A stretch of 64,000 nucleotides of DNA from Paraburkholderia sp. Ac-20340 (GTDB taxonomy: Bacteria > Pseudomonadota > Gammaproteobacteria > Burkholderiales > Burkholderiaceae): contig NZ_JAAGPR010000003.1 of NCBI RefSeq assembly GCF_017104965.1, positions 124,001-188,000 of the forward strand, written 5' to 3'. Made by a program: the position numbers and the translations under genes. Each line of letters begins with the position of its first letter. Position 1 is the stretch's first letter. The notes beneath the pieces were generated by a model. It worked only from the letters and a program-made list of their open reading frames with translations, did not search any database and had not been told where the DNA came from. This document shows positions 25,737 through 33,909 of the stretch, piece by piece.

Positions 25737-25913
25737 TCAATGCCAGGCGCGCTCCGGCGGCGCATCCGAGGGCGGATCGCCAAGCGGCGGAGGCGGAGGG
25801 ACGTCGCCGTCGGGCAAGGGCGGCGGCGGCTTGGGATGCGGATCGAGCGGCTCCTCGGTGGGCAGATGCGCGTGGATAGCGGCAAACGAGGCAAGCGGCG
25901 AGGCGAGCGGCAT
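25737..25913 (-). CDS. tiny proline-rich protein
   Basis: A 58-residue frame whose second half is almost entirely Pro, Asp, Gly (LDPHPKPPPPLPDGDVPPPPPLGDPP). A perfect AGGAGG at 25920-25925 stands 6 nt before the ATG at 25913, strong evidence for translation; a second ATG at 25919 is too close to it. No signal peptide or membrane segment. I recall similar short PPP-DGD proteins in Burkholderiaceae without known role. It is convergent with the kinase gene, 15 bp from its stop. Confidence 0.6.
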   Translation of the reverse strand: MPLASPLASFAAIHAHLPTEEPLDPHPKPPPPLPDGDVPPPPPLGDPPSDAPPERAWH

Positions 25914-26102
25914 AGGCATCCTCCTGACGATGCGATGCCTGCGAGTGCCAATGTCGGTTGCAAGGCGCGTGCCGTGGCTGGAACGGCGGTTGCGCAAAGC
26001 ATGTCCGACCGGCGACGGGCATGTGGCTTGCTCTGGGGTGTTTGAAGTCTGGCAACGCTCGGACGACAAACATCCACAACCATCGTCGAGGGGGAAAACA
26101 TC

Positions 26103-26501
26103 ATGAAAACTCGCGCCAGTTCGCTCGCGTTTGCGCTGATGATCGCGGCTTCGGGCCTGGCCGGTTCGTCGCTCGCTTATGGCCAGGGCACGCCGCAATC
26201 GATCGCCGTGCAACGCCTGGCAACGGTTCAGTCCGGGACGGGTTTTAGAGCGTCGAAACTGGTCGGCTCGGACGTGTATGACAACAACGGCAACAAGATC
26301 GGCGAAATCGACGATATCGTGCTCGAGTCGCCGAATGCCGGCGCGTTTGCGATTCTTTCGGTGGGCGGCTTTCTGGGCATGGGCAAACATCTTGTTGCCG
26401 TGCCGTTCAACGATCTGCAGATCAGCGCCAAGCAGATCGTGCTGCAGACGGATAAGTCTTCGTTGAAGGCGATGCCGGAGTTCAATTACGCGAAGGAGTA
26501 A
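26103..26501 (+). CDS. secreted PRC-barrel protein
   Basis: A 132-residue protein with signal peptide (residues 1-25, cleavage near LAYG-QG). The PRC-barrel domain spans about residues 48-125: ASKLVGSDVYDNNGNKIGEIDDIVLES, then FAILSVGGFLGMGKHLVAVPFNDLQI. Secreted PRC-barrel proteins are common in Burkholderiales and of unknown function. The start is preceded by GAGGGGG at about 26089-26095. Confidence 0.88.
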   Translation: MKTRASSLAFALMIAASGLAGSSLAYGQGTPQSIAVQRLATVQSGTGFRASKLVGSDVYDNNGNKIGEIDDIVLESPNAGAFAILSVGGFLGMGKHLVAVPFNDLQISAKQIVLQTDKSSLKAMPEFNYAKE

Positions 26502-26512
26502 ATTTGCGGCGA

Positions 26513-26547
26513 TTTGAGGTGGCTAAGAAGGGCTTAGCTACCTCAAA
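26513..26547. terminator. long hairpin between convergent genes, likely bidirectional terminator
   Basis: TTTGAGGT-G-GCTAAG (26513-26527) pairs with CTTAGC-T-ACCTCAAA (26533-26547), 15 pairs including one G-U, with a 5-nt loop. A/T-rich ends act as partial U-tracts in both directions. It lies 11 bp after the PRC gene stop. Confidence 0.6.
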
Positions 26548-26667
26548 TAAAAGTTCGATAATTTATGTTATGTCAAATCACAAAAACACGGCGATGAAGC
26601 CGTCAAACCGCCTCTCGCCCTGCGTCCCAGCGCCTTCAAACCGCGCTGGGTTTGCTTCTCCCGCACC

Positions 26668-27141
26668 TTATTCCATGCGATGCGCAACGGCTCGCGCCGG
26701 AATGCGCCGCGCGCCAGCCTCGATCGCCGCCGCACAATGCGCGCATCGTCCGAAGATCACCAGACTCGCGCTCGTGTACGTGAATTCGCGCGCGGCTGCG
26801 ATCGTCGCGTGCTGCGCCTCGAGTTCGCTGTCGTCGATATCGCGGATCGTGCCGCAGTCGTTGCAGACCAGATGCGAATGGCGCGTGCCACGGTTCAGTT
26901 CATACACGACGCGTTGCTCGCCGATCCACGCATTGGTGATCAGCCCGGCCTCCAGCAACTGCGCCAGCGCGCGGTAGACGCTCGCGAGGCTGCATTGCTC
27001 GGTGTCCGGCGGGACGCGCCGGAACACCTGATCGGCGGTCATGTGTTCGTTCGGATTTTCGTGAAACAGCTGCAGCACGGCGACCCGACTCGACGTCGGA
27101 CGCATGCGGGCACGTTTCAGATCTGCGTAGATCGCTCTCAT
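26668..27141 (-). CDS. Fur-family metal-dependent regulator
   Basis: A 157-residue Fur superfamily repressor. The winged helix spans about residues 5-80 (RMRPTSSRVAVLQLF, ASVYRALAQLLEAGLI). The dimer domain has HSHLVCNDCG (about 88-97) and FGRCAHC (about 129-135), giving two Cys pairs for structural zinc. Among subfamilies it could be Fur, Zur or PerR-like; it lacks the long HH-H cluster of canonical Fur, so iron specificity is not assured. No transport gene adjoins it. Confidence 0.86.
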   Translation of the reverse strand: MRAIYADLKRARMRPTSSRVAVLQLFHENPNEHMTADQVFRRVPPDTEQCSLASVYRALAQLLEAGLITNAWIGEQRVVYELNRGTRHSHLVCNDCGTIRDIDDSELEAQHATIAAAREFTYTSASLVIFGRCAHCAAAIEAGARRIPARAVAHRME

Positions 27142-27357
27142 TACATCGGATACATTTTCGGACCTGACCGACAGTCTCGTCGGCGCTTGCTTAAGGCTTG
27201 CTTAAGCCCCCGCGATGCGCTGCGGTTTATGAGATCTGCGGGTCCGAAGCTTTCATTCCGATGACGTGTGATCGTTGCCGGATCACGTTTGTTGGCGCCT
27301 GTTCGTGCTCGCGTTACACCGGCGGACGCGCGTCCGCCGGCTTCCCTGCCCCGGCGT

Positions 27358-27999
27358 TTATCGAGGCGCTGTCACGACGACGTACTGCACCTGCGTGCCC
27401 ACATACTGCGGCTGATACCAGGTCGCGCCGCACTGCTCGTAAGTCGCGCCGCCGACCACGACGGCCGTGCACGATGGCGGCAGCGTCGCGACCATCGAGC
27501 CGACCACGGCCGCCGTCACGCCGACCGTCACCGCCGCGGCAACCGGATCGACGTACCAGCCGCCGCCCCAGTAAGGCGGCGGAGGTGGCGGCGGCCCGGG
27601 CGGATGCGGTCCCGGACCCGGGCCTGGGCCGGGTCCAGGCCCTGGCCCAGGAGGATGCGGTGCTGGCGCGGGTCCAGGACCAGGTTGCGGCCCTGGCGGA
27701 TGCGGATTGGGATTCGGATTCGGCTGAGGCCCCGGCGGATGGGGCTGCGGCCCAGGCCCCGGTTGTCCGCCATGAAACTGCTCGCCACCGCCATTGGCGC
27801 CTGGGCGCGTATGCATCTGCTCGCCGCCGCCGTTGAATCCAGGCCGCGTATGCATCCCGCCGCCGCCAAAATTCCCGCCCATCGGATGGATGCTCGTGCG
27901 CGCCATGCCGCGAAACGCCAGCGCCTCACCCGAGGCCAGCGCCATCGACATCGTCAGCGCCGCCGCGATTGCACGTTGCGTAGTCTGGCCGCGCATCAT
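27358..27999 (-). CDS. secreted Gly/Pro-rich protein
   Basis: A 213-residue protein: signal peptide to about residue 28 (GEALA-FRG), two MHTRPG repeats, a long GP/PGPQP low-complexity zone (about residues 78-143), then a folded-looking C-terminus with a hydrophobic stretch (PVAAAVTVGVTAAVVGSMVATL) and CTAVVVGGATYEQCGATWYQPQYVG. The C-terminal module recurs in small cell-envelope proteins of Burkholderiales; role unknown. Its ATG overlaps the upstream stop by ATGA, so it is translationally coupled to the DUF2092 lipoprotein gene. Confidence 0.8.
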   Translation of the reverse strand: MMRGQTTQRAIAAALTMSMALASGEALAFRGMARTSIHPMGGNFGGGGMHTRPGFNGGGEQMHTRPGANGGGEQFHGGQPGPGPQPHPPGPQPNPNPNPHPPGPQPGPGPAPAPHPPGPGPGPGPGPGPGPHPPGPPPPPPPYWGGGWYVDPVAAAVTVGVTAAVVGSMVATLPPSCTAVVVGGATYEQCGATWYQPQYVGTQVQYVVVTAPR

Positions 28000-28913
28000 T
28001 GAGCCTCCACATCGGACGTTTGTCCCGACGTCGCGTCGGCAGGCTGGAGCTCGATCTGGCGCGCGCCGGCACGCGGCCGGAACACGAACGTCGAAGGCGC
28101 GAACACCGGATTCAGCCGCCAGTGATACGTCACTTCATGGCGCGGGCGCGAAGTCTGGGTCGTATCGGTGATGATCATCTTGCACGGCAGCGGCCGGCGC
28201 CCCGCTTCGATCCACAGTTCCCAATCCACGCCCTGCTGGCGGTAGGCGTAATGCGTGCAACTGCGCGTATCGACTTTCTCGACGCCGATCGTCTGCGCCG
28301 ACGTAATCGCCAGATCGTCCGATTTGCCGTTGCCCCAGTAAAACAGATCGACGAGCGGTGTTTCGATGTGCCAGTTCGCGGCCAGGTCGTGGACCAGACC
28401 GTCGAGCGTGGGCGGCGCATCGCGTCGCGCGTAAAAGCCCTTTTTCTGGTTGTAGATCGTGAAGCGGCGGCCGTCGTAAAAGATGCCGCGCACATTGCCA
28501 TCGCCGGTGATATCGGCGCGCAGACGGTCGGGGCGCTTGACCTTGAGCACTGTATGGCGCAGCAGCGCGGCGTTCTGGCCGTTGTCGAGCACGGCGTCGG
28601 TGGCCGAATCGGCATCGACTTCGAACGCGTGCAAGGTGCGCAGATACGTGCCCATTGCATCGAGCGCATCGGTTGCGTGCGCATCGATCGCGCTCGACGC
28701 GCCGCCGTTCTCCGTGCTGTCGGTGCCCAGATCGTTGAGCGGCGAAGGCACGTTCGATTGCGCTGGCGCTCGCTCGCCCGACGTTTCCTGATGCGCGCAG
28801 CCCGCGAGCGTGACGGCGCCGAGCAGCGCCACGCCCATCGAAAGCGATAACTTCGTGCCGTTAAATCGAGGCAGCGCGCGCCGATTGACTCCAGGGAAGA
28901 CTCTTTTATTCAC
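27996..28913 (-). CDS. DUF2092 lipoprotein
   Basis: A 305-residue predicted lipoprotein beginning at GTG 28913, chosen because AGGAG stands 5 nt upstream and the signal then ends in LAGC with Cys39. The mature part matches DUF2092/LolA-like proteins: DALDAMGTYLRTLHAFEVDADSATDAV, VKRPDRLRADITGDGNVRGIFYDGRRFTIYN, and LFYWGN. These have a lipoprotein-binding-like beta fold and are presumed periplasmic or outer-membrane. It forms a two-gene unit with the Gly/Pro-rich protein gene. Confidence 0.83.
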   Translation of the reverse strand: MNKRVFPGVNRRALPRFNGTKLSLSMGVALLGAVTLAGCAHQETSGERAPAQSNVPSPLNDLGTDSTENGGASSAIDAHATDALDAMGTYLRTLHAFEVDADSATDAVLDNGQNAALLRHTVLKVKRPDRLRADITGDGNVRGIFYDGRRFTIYNQKKGFYARRDAPPTLDGLVHDLAANWHIETPLVDLFYWGNGKSDDLAITSAQTIGVEKVDTRSCTHYAYRQQGVDWELWIEAGRRPLPCKMIITDTTQTSRPRHEVTYHWRLNPVFAPSTFVFRPRAGARQIELQPADATSGQTSDVEAQ

Positions 28914-29365
28914 ATCGTCTCCTGACTGAAAGATCGCTTGATCCGACCGCCGTTCCCTCGTTCTCCTGTCTCGCCGTGCTTCCCTGCATCGATGCACTTT
29001 TGCACGGACGGCGATGACGGCCGGCGAAGCGCATCGACGCCGCACAGCGTCGCGCACGCTTCATAACGCCGAGCTTAGCAGTTCCCAAAACTTCGTCACA
29101 TGAATGCGCGCGCTCGCGCGGGTGCGTGGCGGGCTTCATGTCGGGCTTCATGTCGAACTGCGTGCCGAGCTTCACGCCGATGGCGTTGCCAGGTGAGGTG
29201 CTCCGTAAAACCCCTGGTCGGTGTCGATAAAACCTCGCGTTATCATCCGTTTGCGATTTATAGAACGACGTTCTACCAGATAGAACGATCGCCGAAACGC
29301 AACGACACATCACACAACGCGAACTGCGGACGTCATGCCGCAGCTTCTGCTCAGGAGACGCCACC
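28914..29365. other. 452-bp divergent regulatory region
   Basis: It separates the leftward DUF2092 pair from the rightward MFS operon. It contains a twice-repeated GGGCTTCATGTC-like word around 29130-29153 and the inverted repeat at 29261-29275. No gene is seen. Confidence 0.55.
29261..29286. promoter_or_regulatory. inverted repeat TAGAAC-GAC-GTTCTA plus extra half-site
   Basis: A perfect 6-bp-arm inverted repeat (29261-29275) is followed by another TAGAAC at 29281-29286. It lies 80-105 bp upstream of the MFS start. Position and symmetry suit an operator; the IclR regulator encoded at the other end of the operon is the obvious candidate, by inference. Confidence 0.55.
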
Positions 29366-30808
29366 ATGTCCAGTCTGCCGCTACGCGCGACCCACGCGCC
29401 GCCTCGCGATGCCGCCGCGCCCAGCTCCGCGGCACAGATCAACGCGCGCATCGACCGACTGCCGGCCACGCGCGCGGTCTGGTCGCTCGTGCTGCTGCTC
29501 TCGCTGGGCGGCTGGTTCGAGTTCTACGATCTGTTCTTCACGGCCTACGTCGGCCCGGGCCTCGTCAAAAGCGGGCTTTATTCGACCACCACGGCGTCGT
29601 TCTTCGGCTTTTCGGGTCTTGGCGCCTTCGTGGCGGCTTCGTTCGCGGGCCTCTTTATCGGCACCTTCTGCTTCACGAGACTCGCCGACCGCTATGGCCG
29701 CCGCACGATGTTCACGGCCTCGCTGCTCTGGTATTCGGCGGCCACGTTTGTCATGGCGATGCAGACCAGCGCCCCGGCGATCAACCTCTGGCGTCTGATC
29801 GCGGGCATCGGCGTGGGGATCGAACTGGTCACCATCGACACCTATGTGAGCGAACTCGTGCCCAAACACATGCGCGGGCGCGCCTTCGCCTTCGTGCATC
29901 TCGTGCAGTACACGGCGGTGCCAGCGGTGGCGCTGCTCGCGTGGTGGTTCGTGCCGCGCACGCCACTCGGTTTCGACGGCTGGCGCTGGGTCGTGATGTT
30001 CGGCGCGTGCGGTGCGCTGATTGCGTGGGCGATTCGCCGCCGCGTGCCCGAAAGCGCGCGCTGGCTCGCACAGCGCGGACGCTACGAGGAAGCCGCACGC
30101 GTGCTCGCGACACTCGAAGCCAAAGTCGAGGCGCAATACGGCCGCGCGCTGCCCGCGCCTTCCTTCGATACGGCAAGCACGGCGCACGCAACGCCCGCCA
30201 AAGCGCGTTTCGCCGAATTCTGGCAGCCGCCGTATCGCCGCCGCACGATCACCCTGCTCGTCTTCAACCTGTTTCAGGCGATCGGCTTCTATGGCTTCGC
30301 TTCCTGGGTGCCGACGCTGCTCGTCTCCAAAGGCGTGACGGTCACGCACAGCCTGCTCTATTCCTTCGTGATTGCCGCGTCGAATCCGTTCGGTCCGCTG
30401 ATCGGCATGGCGATCGCCGACCGCATCGAGCGCAAGACGCTGATCGTGCTGGCCGCGCTCGCCATTGCGGTGTTCGGCACGCTGTTCGCGTTCCAGACCG
30501 CGCCCGCGATGCTGATGTTGCTCGGCGTGCTCATCACGCTGGGCGGCACGCTGCTATCGGTCGGCTATCACGCCTATCAGGTCGAACTCTTTCCCACGCG
30601 CATGCGCGCCACGGCGGTGGGCTTTGTCTATTCGATGTCGCGCCTTTCCGCGATGTTCTCGGGTTTCATGATTGCGTTCGCGCTGCGTCATTTCGGCGTC
30701 CCGGGCGTCTTCGCGCTGATCACCGGCGCGATGGTCATGGTGATGGCGGCGATCGGCCTGTTCGGCCCGCGCACTACGCAGCGCTCGCTCGAAGAAATTT
30801 CCCATTGA
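29366..30808 (+). CDS. MFS transporter (sugar/organic-acid porter type)
   Basis: A 480-residue 12-helix major facilitator. It has the DRYGRRTMF loop motif near residue 112, a second DRIERKT loop, and the PESARWLAQRGRYEEA segment typical of the sugar/aromatic-acid porter group. AGGAG precedes ATG 29366. It is the first gene of a three-gene unit: 26 bp separate it from the CoA transferase gene. By context it imports the acid that the next two enzymes activate and split; the substrate is not evident. Confidence 0.88.
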   Translation: MSSLPLRATHAPPRDAAAPSSAAQINARIDRLPATRAVWSLVLLLSLGGWFEFYDLFFTAYVGPGLVKSGLYSTTTASFFGFSGLGAFVAASFAGLFIGTFCFTRLADRYGRRTMFTASLLWYSAATFVMAMQTSAPAINLWRLIAGIGVGIELVTIDTYVSELVPKHMRGRAFAFVHLVQYTAVPAVALLAWWFVPRTPLGFDGWRWVVMFGACGALIAWAIRRRVPESARWLAQRGRYEEAARVLATLEAKVEAQYGRALPAPSFDTASTAHATPAKARFAEFWQPPYRRRTITLLVFNLFQAIGFYGFASWVPTLLVSKGVTVTHSLLYSFVIAASNPFGPLIGMAIADRIERKTLIVLAALAIAVFGTLFAFQTAPAMLMLLGVLITLGGTLLSVGYHAYQVELFPTRMRATAVGFVYSMSRLSAMFSGFMIAFALRHFGVPGVFALITGAMVMVMAAIGLFGPRTTQRSLEEISH

Positions 30809-30834
30809 TGCTTTAAAAACAGGCTGGAATCACG

Positions 30835-32031
30835 ATGTTGCCTCTCTCTGGAGTACGCGTTCTCGATCTGTCGAACGTGCTTGCGGGCCCGTTCTGCGCC
30901 TATCAACTCGCGCTGCTCGGCGCCGATGTCACCAAGGTCGAGCACCCCGAAGGCGGCGATCTCGCGCGCCGTCTGGGCGCCGACAAGGACGCCGCCGCGC
31001 GCAATATGGGCGCGTCCTTCGTGGCCGTGAATGCGGGCAAGCGCTCGATCACGCTCAATCTCAAGGACGCGCGCGGCAAGGCGATCCTGCTCGAACTCGT
31101 CAAGGACGCCGACGTGCTGGTCGAGAATTTCCGCCCCGGCGTGATGGATCGCCTCGGTTTGGGATTTGATCAGCTATCCGAAGCAAATCCGCGGCTGGTG
31201 TATTGCGCGATTTCCGGTTTCGGCGATAGCGGCGAACTGGCGCCCCGCCCTGCCTACGATCAGATCATTCAGGGCATGGCGGGCGTGATGAGCGTGACCG
31301 GCGATGCCGAAAGCGCGCCGTTGCGCGTGGGTTATCCGGTCTCGGATACGGTGGGCGGCCTCACCGCTGCGTTCGGCATCTGCGCGGCGCTGGTCGATGC
31401 GCGCACGAGCGGGCGTGGCCGACGGCTCGACGTGTCGATGCTCGAATCGACGCTGGCCAGCATGGGCTGGGCCGTGTCGAACTATCTGAACGCCGGCGTC
31501 GAGCCCACGCCGATGGGCAACGAAAACTTCACCGCCGCGCCCTCCGGCACCTTCGCAACCGGCGACGGCCTGCTCAACATCGCCGCCAACGAAACGCGTC
31601 AGTTCGAGAGCCTGTGCGAGGTGATCGGCCGCCCGGACCTGCCGCAAGACGCACGCTATGCCGCGCGCCATCTGCGCAAACAGCATCGCGCCGAACTCAA
31701 GGCCGATATCGAAGCCGCGCTCGCCGCCGATAGCGCCGCGAACTGGGAAACGCGTCTGCTCGCGCGCGGCGTGCCGGTGGGCCGCGTGCTCACGGTGCCG
31801 CAGGTTCTGGCGCATCCGCATCTGGCCGAACGGCGCTTCGTGCGCGAATTCGCGCCTGCGCATGGCGAGGCGGGTCAACGCGTCACGCGTGCCGGCCTGC
31901 GCCTGTCCGACGCCGATGCCGCGCCCACCACGCCCGCGCCCACGCTGGGCGCTCACACGCGCGAAACGCTCGCGCAACTCGGTTACGACGCCGCGCAGGT
32001 GGAAACGTTGCGCGCGCAAGGAGTGATCTGA
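30835..32031 (+). CDS. CaiB/BaiF family CoA transferase (type III)
   Basis: A 398-residue class III CoA transferase. N-terminal VRVLDLSNVLAGPFCAYQLALLGADVTKVE is the family start. The catalytic Asp is Asp142 in RPAYDQIIQG. The VENFRPGVMDRLGLG segment and a C-terminal PHLAERRFV region are standard. Such enzymes move CoA from succinyl-CoA or another donor to a carboxylic acid. It lies 2 bp before the citryl-CoA lyase-like gene, implying tight coupling: it probably makes the CoA thioester that the lyase cleaves. Confidence 0.92.
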   Translation: MLPLSGVRVLDLSNVLAGPFCAYQLALLGADVTKVEHPEGGDLARRLGADKDAAARNMGASFVAVNAGKRSITLNLKDARGKAILLELVKDADVLVENFRPGVMDRLGLGFDQLSEANPRLVYCAISGFGDSGELAPRPAYDQIIQGMAGVMSVTGDAESAPLRVGYPVSDTVGGLTAAFGICAALVDARTSGRGRRLDVSMLESTLASMGWAVSNYLNAGVEPTPMGNENFTAAPSGTFATGDGLLNIAANETRQFESLCEVIGRPDLPQDARYAARHLRKQHRAELKADIEAALAADSAANWETRLLARGVPVGRVLTVPQVLAHPHLAERRFVREFAPAHGEAGQRVTRAGLRLSDADAAPTTPAPTLGAHTRETLAQLGYDAAQVETLRAQGVI

Positions 32032-32033
32032 AC

Positions 32034-32906
32034 ATGTCCACGACGCAAGACAACCGCAACGCCGACCTCGCCGCGCTGTGCGCCGACTACTGGCGCACCT
32101 CCATCATCGATATTCATCCGGGCTCGATCAAGGTCCGCGGCTACCCGATCCAGGAACTGATCGGCCGCGTGAGTTTTCCGCAGATGATCTGGCTGATGCT
32201 GCGCGGCGACCTGCCCAGCGACGACGAAGCCGCGCTGCTCGAAGCGGCGCTGGTGGCCTCGGTCGATCATGGCCCGCACGCGCCGTCGATTGCGATTTCG
32301 CGTATCGCCACGAGTTGCGGGCTGCCGCTCAATGGCGCGATGGCGTCGGCGCTCAACGCGCTCGACGATGTGCATGGCGGCGCGGGCCAGCAGGCGGTCG
32401 AGCTTTACGCGGCGATCGGCGAGCGCATCGATGCGGGCAGCACGCTGGACGACGCGGTCGAACAAGGCGTCGATGCCTTTATCGCCGAACACGGCAAATA
32501 TCTGCCGGGTTTCGGGCACCGCTTTCATCCGGTCGATCCGCGTGCGGGACGTCTGCTGGAAATGGTCGATGTCCGCGTCGAACGCGGCGTGATCGGCGGA
32601 CGTTATGCAGCGATCGCGCGCGGTATCGAAGCGCTGCTGAAAAAGCGCAAGGACACGCCGGTGCCGATGAATATCGACGGCGCGACCGCCGTGATCTATG
32701 CCGAACTGGGCTTTGCGCCCGAGCTTGCGCGAGGTGTGTTCTGCCTGTCGCGGGCGGTGGGCATTCTCGCGCATGCATGGGAGCAGCGCGGCCGCGGCGA
32801 GCGCAATAAAGGACCGATGCCGCGCCAGATGGCTTACGCGTACACCGGCCCGGCGGAGCGTCATCTCCAGCGCGATAACGAACACGACAACGACAACAAA
32901 CGCTGA
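32034..32906 (+). CDS. citryl-CoA lyase / citrate synthase-like enzyme
   Basis: A 290-residue protein with the small citrate-synthase domain. Catalytic-type residues are visible: His114 in DDVHGGAG, His162 in GFGHRF, Asp215 in MNIDGA. It lacks the large helical part of full citrate synthases (about 430 residues) and resembles the citryl-CoA lyase module. The expected chemistry is retro-Claisen cleavage of a 3-hydroxy-3-carboxyacyl-CoA to acetyl-CoA (or an analogue) and a 2-oxo acid. Coupled to the CaiB gene. The exact substrate is unknown; citrate itself is only one option. Confidence 0.83.
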   Translation: MSTTQDNRNADLAALCADYWRTSIIDIHPGSIKVRGYPIQELIGRVSFPQMIWLMLRGDLPSDDEAALLEAALVASVDHGPHAPSIAISRIATSCGLPLNGAMASALNALDDVHGGAGQQAVELYAAIGERIDAGSTLDDAVEQGVDAFIAEHGKYLPGFGHRFHPVDPRAGRLLEMVDVRVERGVIGGRYAAIARGIEALLKKRKDTPVPMNIDGATAVIYAELGFAPELARGVFCLSRAVGILAHAWEQRGRGERNKGPMPRQMAYAYTGPAERHLQRDNEHDNDNKR

Positions 32907-32928
32907 TTCTGCAGACGCTTAAACGTGT

Positions 32929-33684
32929 TCAGGCGCGCGCGCGCTGCTGCGCGGCGCGCAGCGCACGCGAATCGCCGCCCAGCGCATCGGTTGCGCGGGC
33001 GGCGCAATCGAATAGCGCATCGAGATTCGCCTCGACGAATGCATGGTCGATGCGCGAACTCGGCCCCGCGAGCGTGAGCACGCCGCGCAGCGTGTCGTGC
33101 ACGCCGAACACCGGCATCGATACGCCCGAGGTCTCCCGATCGCGCTCGCCCACCGACATGCAGTAAAAATCGCGCCTCGTCTGATCGTGGCTCTCGCCCG
33201 GCTCGCCGCCGAAGGCGAGCAGCGCGCGCCCGCCCGAACCGGTTTCGAGCGGCAGCACGTCGCCTTCACGCACATGATGGCGCACGACATGTTTCGAATC
33301 GACGCGATGCAGGCACACGCGCACCGCGTTGTCGCGCACGTAGAACGAGACGCTCTCCCCGCTTTTCTCCATCAGTTCGCGCATCAGCGGCAGCAGGATA
33401 TCGCCGAGATTCAGGCCGCGTTGATAAAGCGCGCCCAGCGCGAACGTCGCCGGGCCGAGCTGGTAGCGGCCATCGTCCAGACGCAGCAGCAGCCGATGCT
33501 GGATCAACGCGCCGGCCAGGCGCAGCAGCGTGCTCTTGTAGAGCCCTGTGCGCGCAGCAAGCTCGGCAAGCGTGAGCGCGCTATCCTCGGGACGGAACGC
33601 AAACAGGATGGCGCACGCACGGTCGATGACGGCGACGCCTTCTTCTTTTTTGGGCGCAGGTTGGACGGATGAGTCCGCGGACAT
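32929..33684 (-). CDS. IclR-family regulator of the MFS-CoA transferase-lyase operon
   Basis: A 251-residue IclR protein. The HTH is at about residues 15-75 (VIDRACAILFAF, LTLAELAARTGLYKSTLLRLAGALIQH). The effector domain has VREGDVLPLETGSGGRALLAF and GVSMPVFGVHDTLRGVLTLAGP. It converges on the three-gene operon, its stop lying 22 bp from the lyase stop. IclR proteins usually control neighbouring catabolic genes and bind short inverted repeats such as the one upstream of the MFS gene. Confidence 0.9.
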   Translation of the reverse strand: MSADSSVQPAPKKEEGVAVIDRACAILFAFRPEDSALTLAELAARTGLYKSTLLRLAGALIQHRLLLRLDDGRYQLGPATFALGALYQRGLNLGDILLPLMRELMEKSGESVSFYVRDNAVRVCLHRVDSKHVVRHHVREGDVLPLETGSGGRALLAFGGEPGESHDQTRRDFYCMSVGERDRETSGVSMPVFGVHDTLRGVLTLAGPSSRIDHAFVEANLDALFDCAARATDALGGDSRALRAAQQRARA

Positions 33685-33909
33685 GACGATCGAAGCGGGA
33701 TGGGAACGAGCCTGATTTTACGCGATCCCCCGTGCAAGCTGCGACCTTGTCCGTTTGCACATGTTTTGCACTTACCTTGATGTATGCCGGACGGATGCCT
33801 GAATCGCGTTGCTCCGGCGCAGACACGTCGACTACCCTGCGACTTGCGCGCGGCACGGGCTGCTTCGTCGCCGCATGCTCTCTCAACCAGTCCGATGGAA
33901 AGGAACGCC

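Noticed and set aside
27560..27790. Dense GGCCCGGG-like repeats that might suggest a repeat array
   Set aside because: They are codons of the Gly/Pro low-complexity zone in a secreted protein, not an independent DNA repeat or CRISPR.
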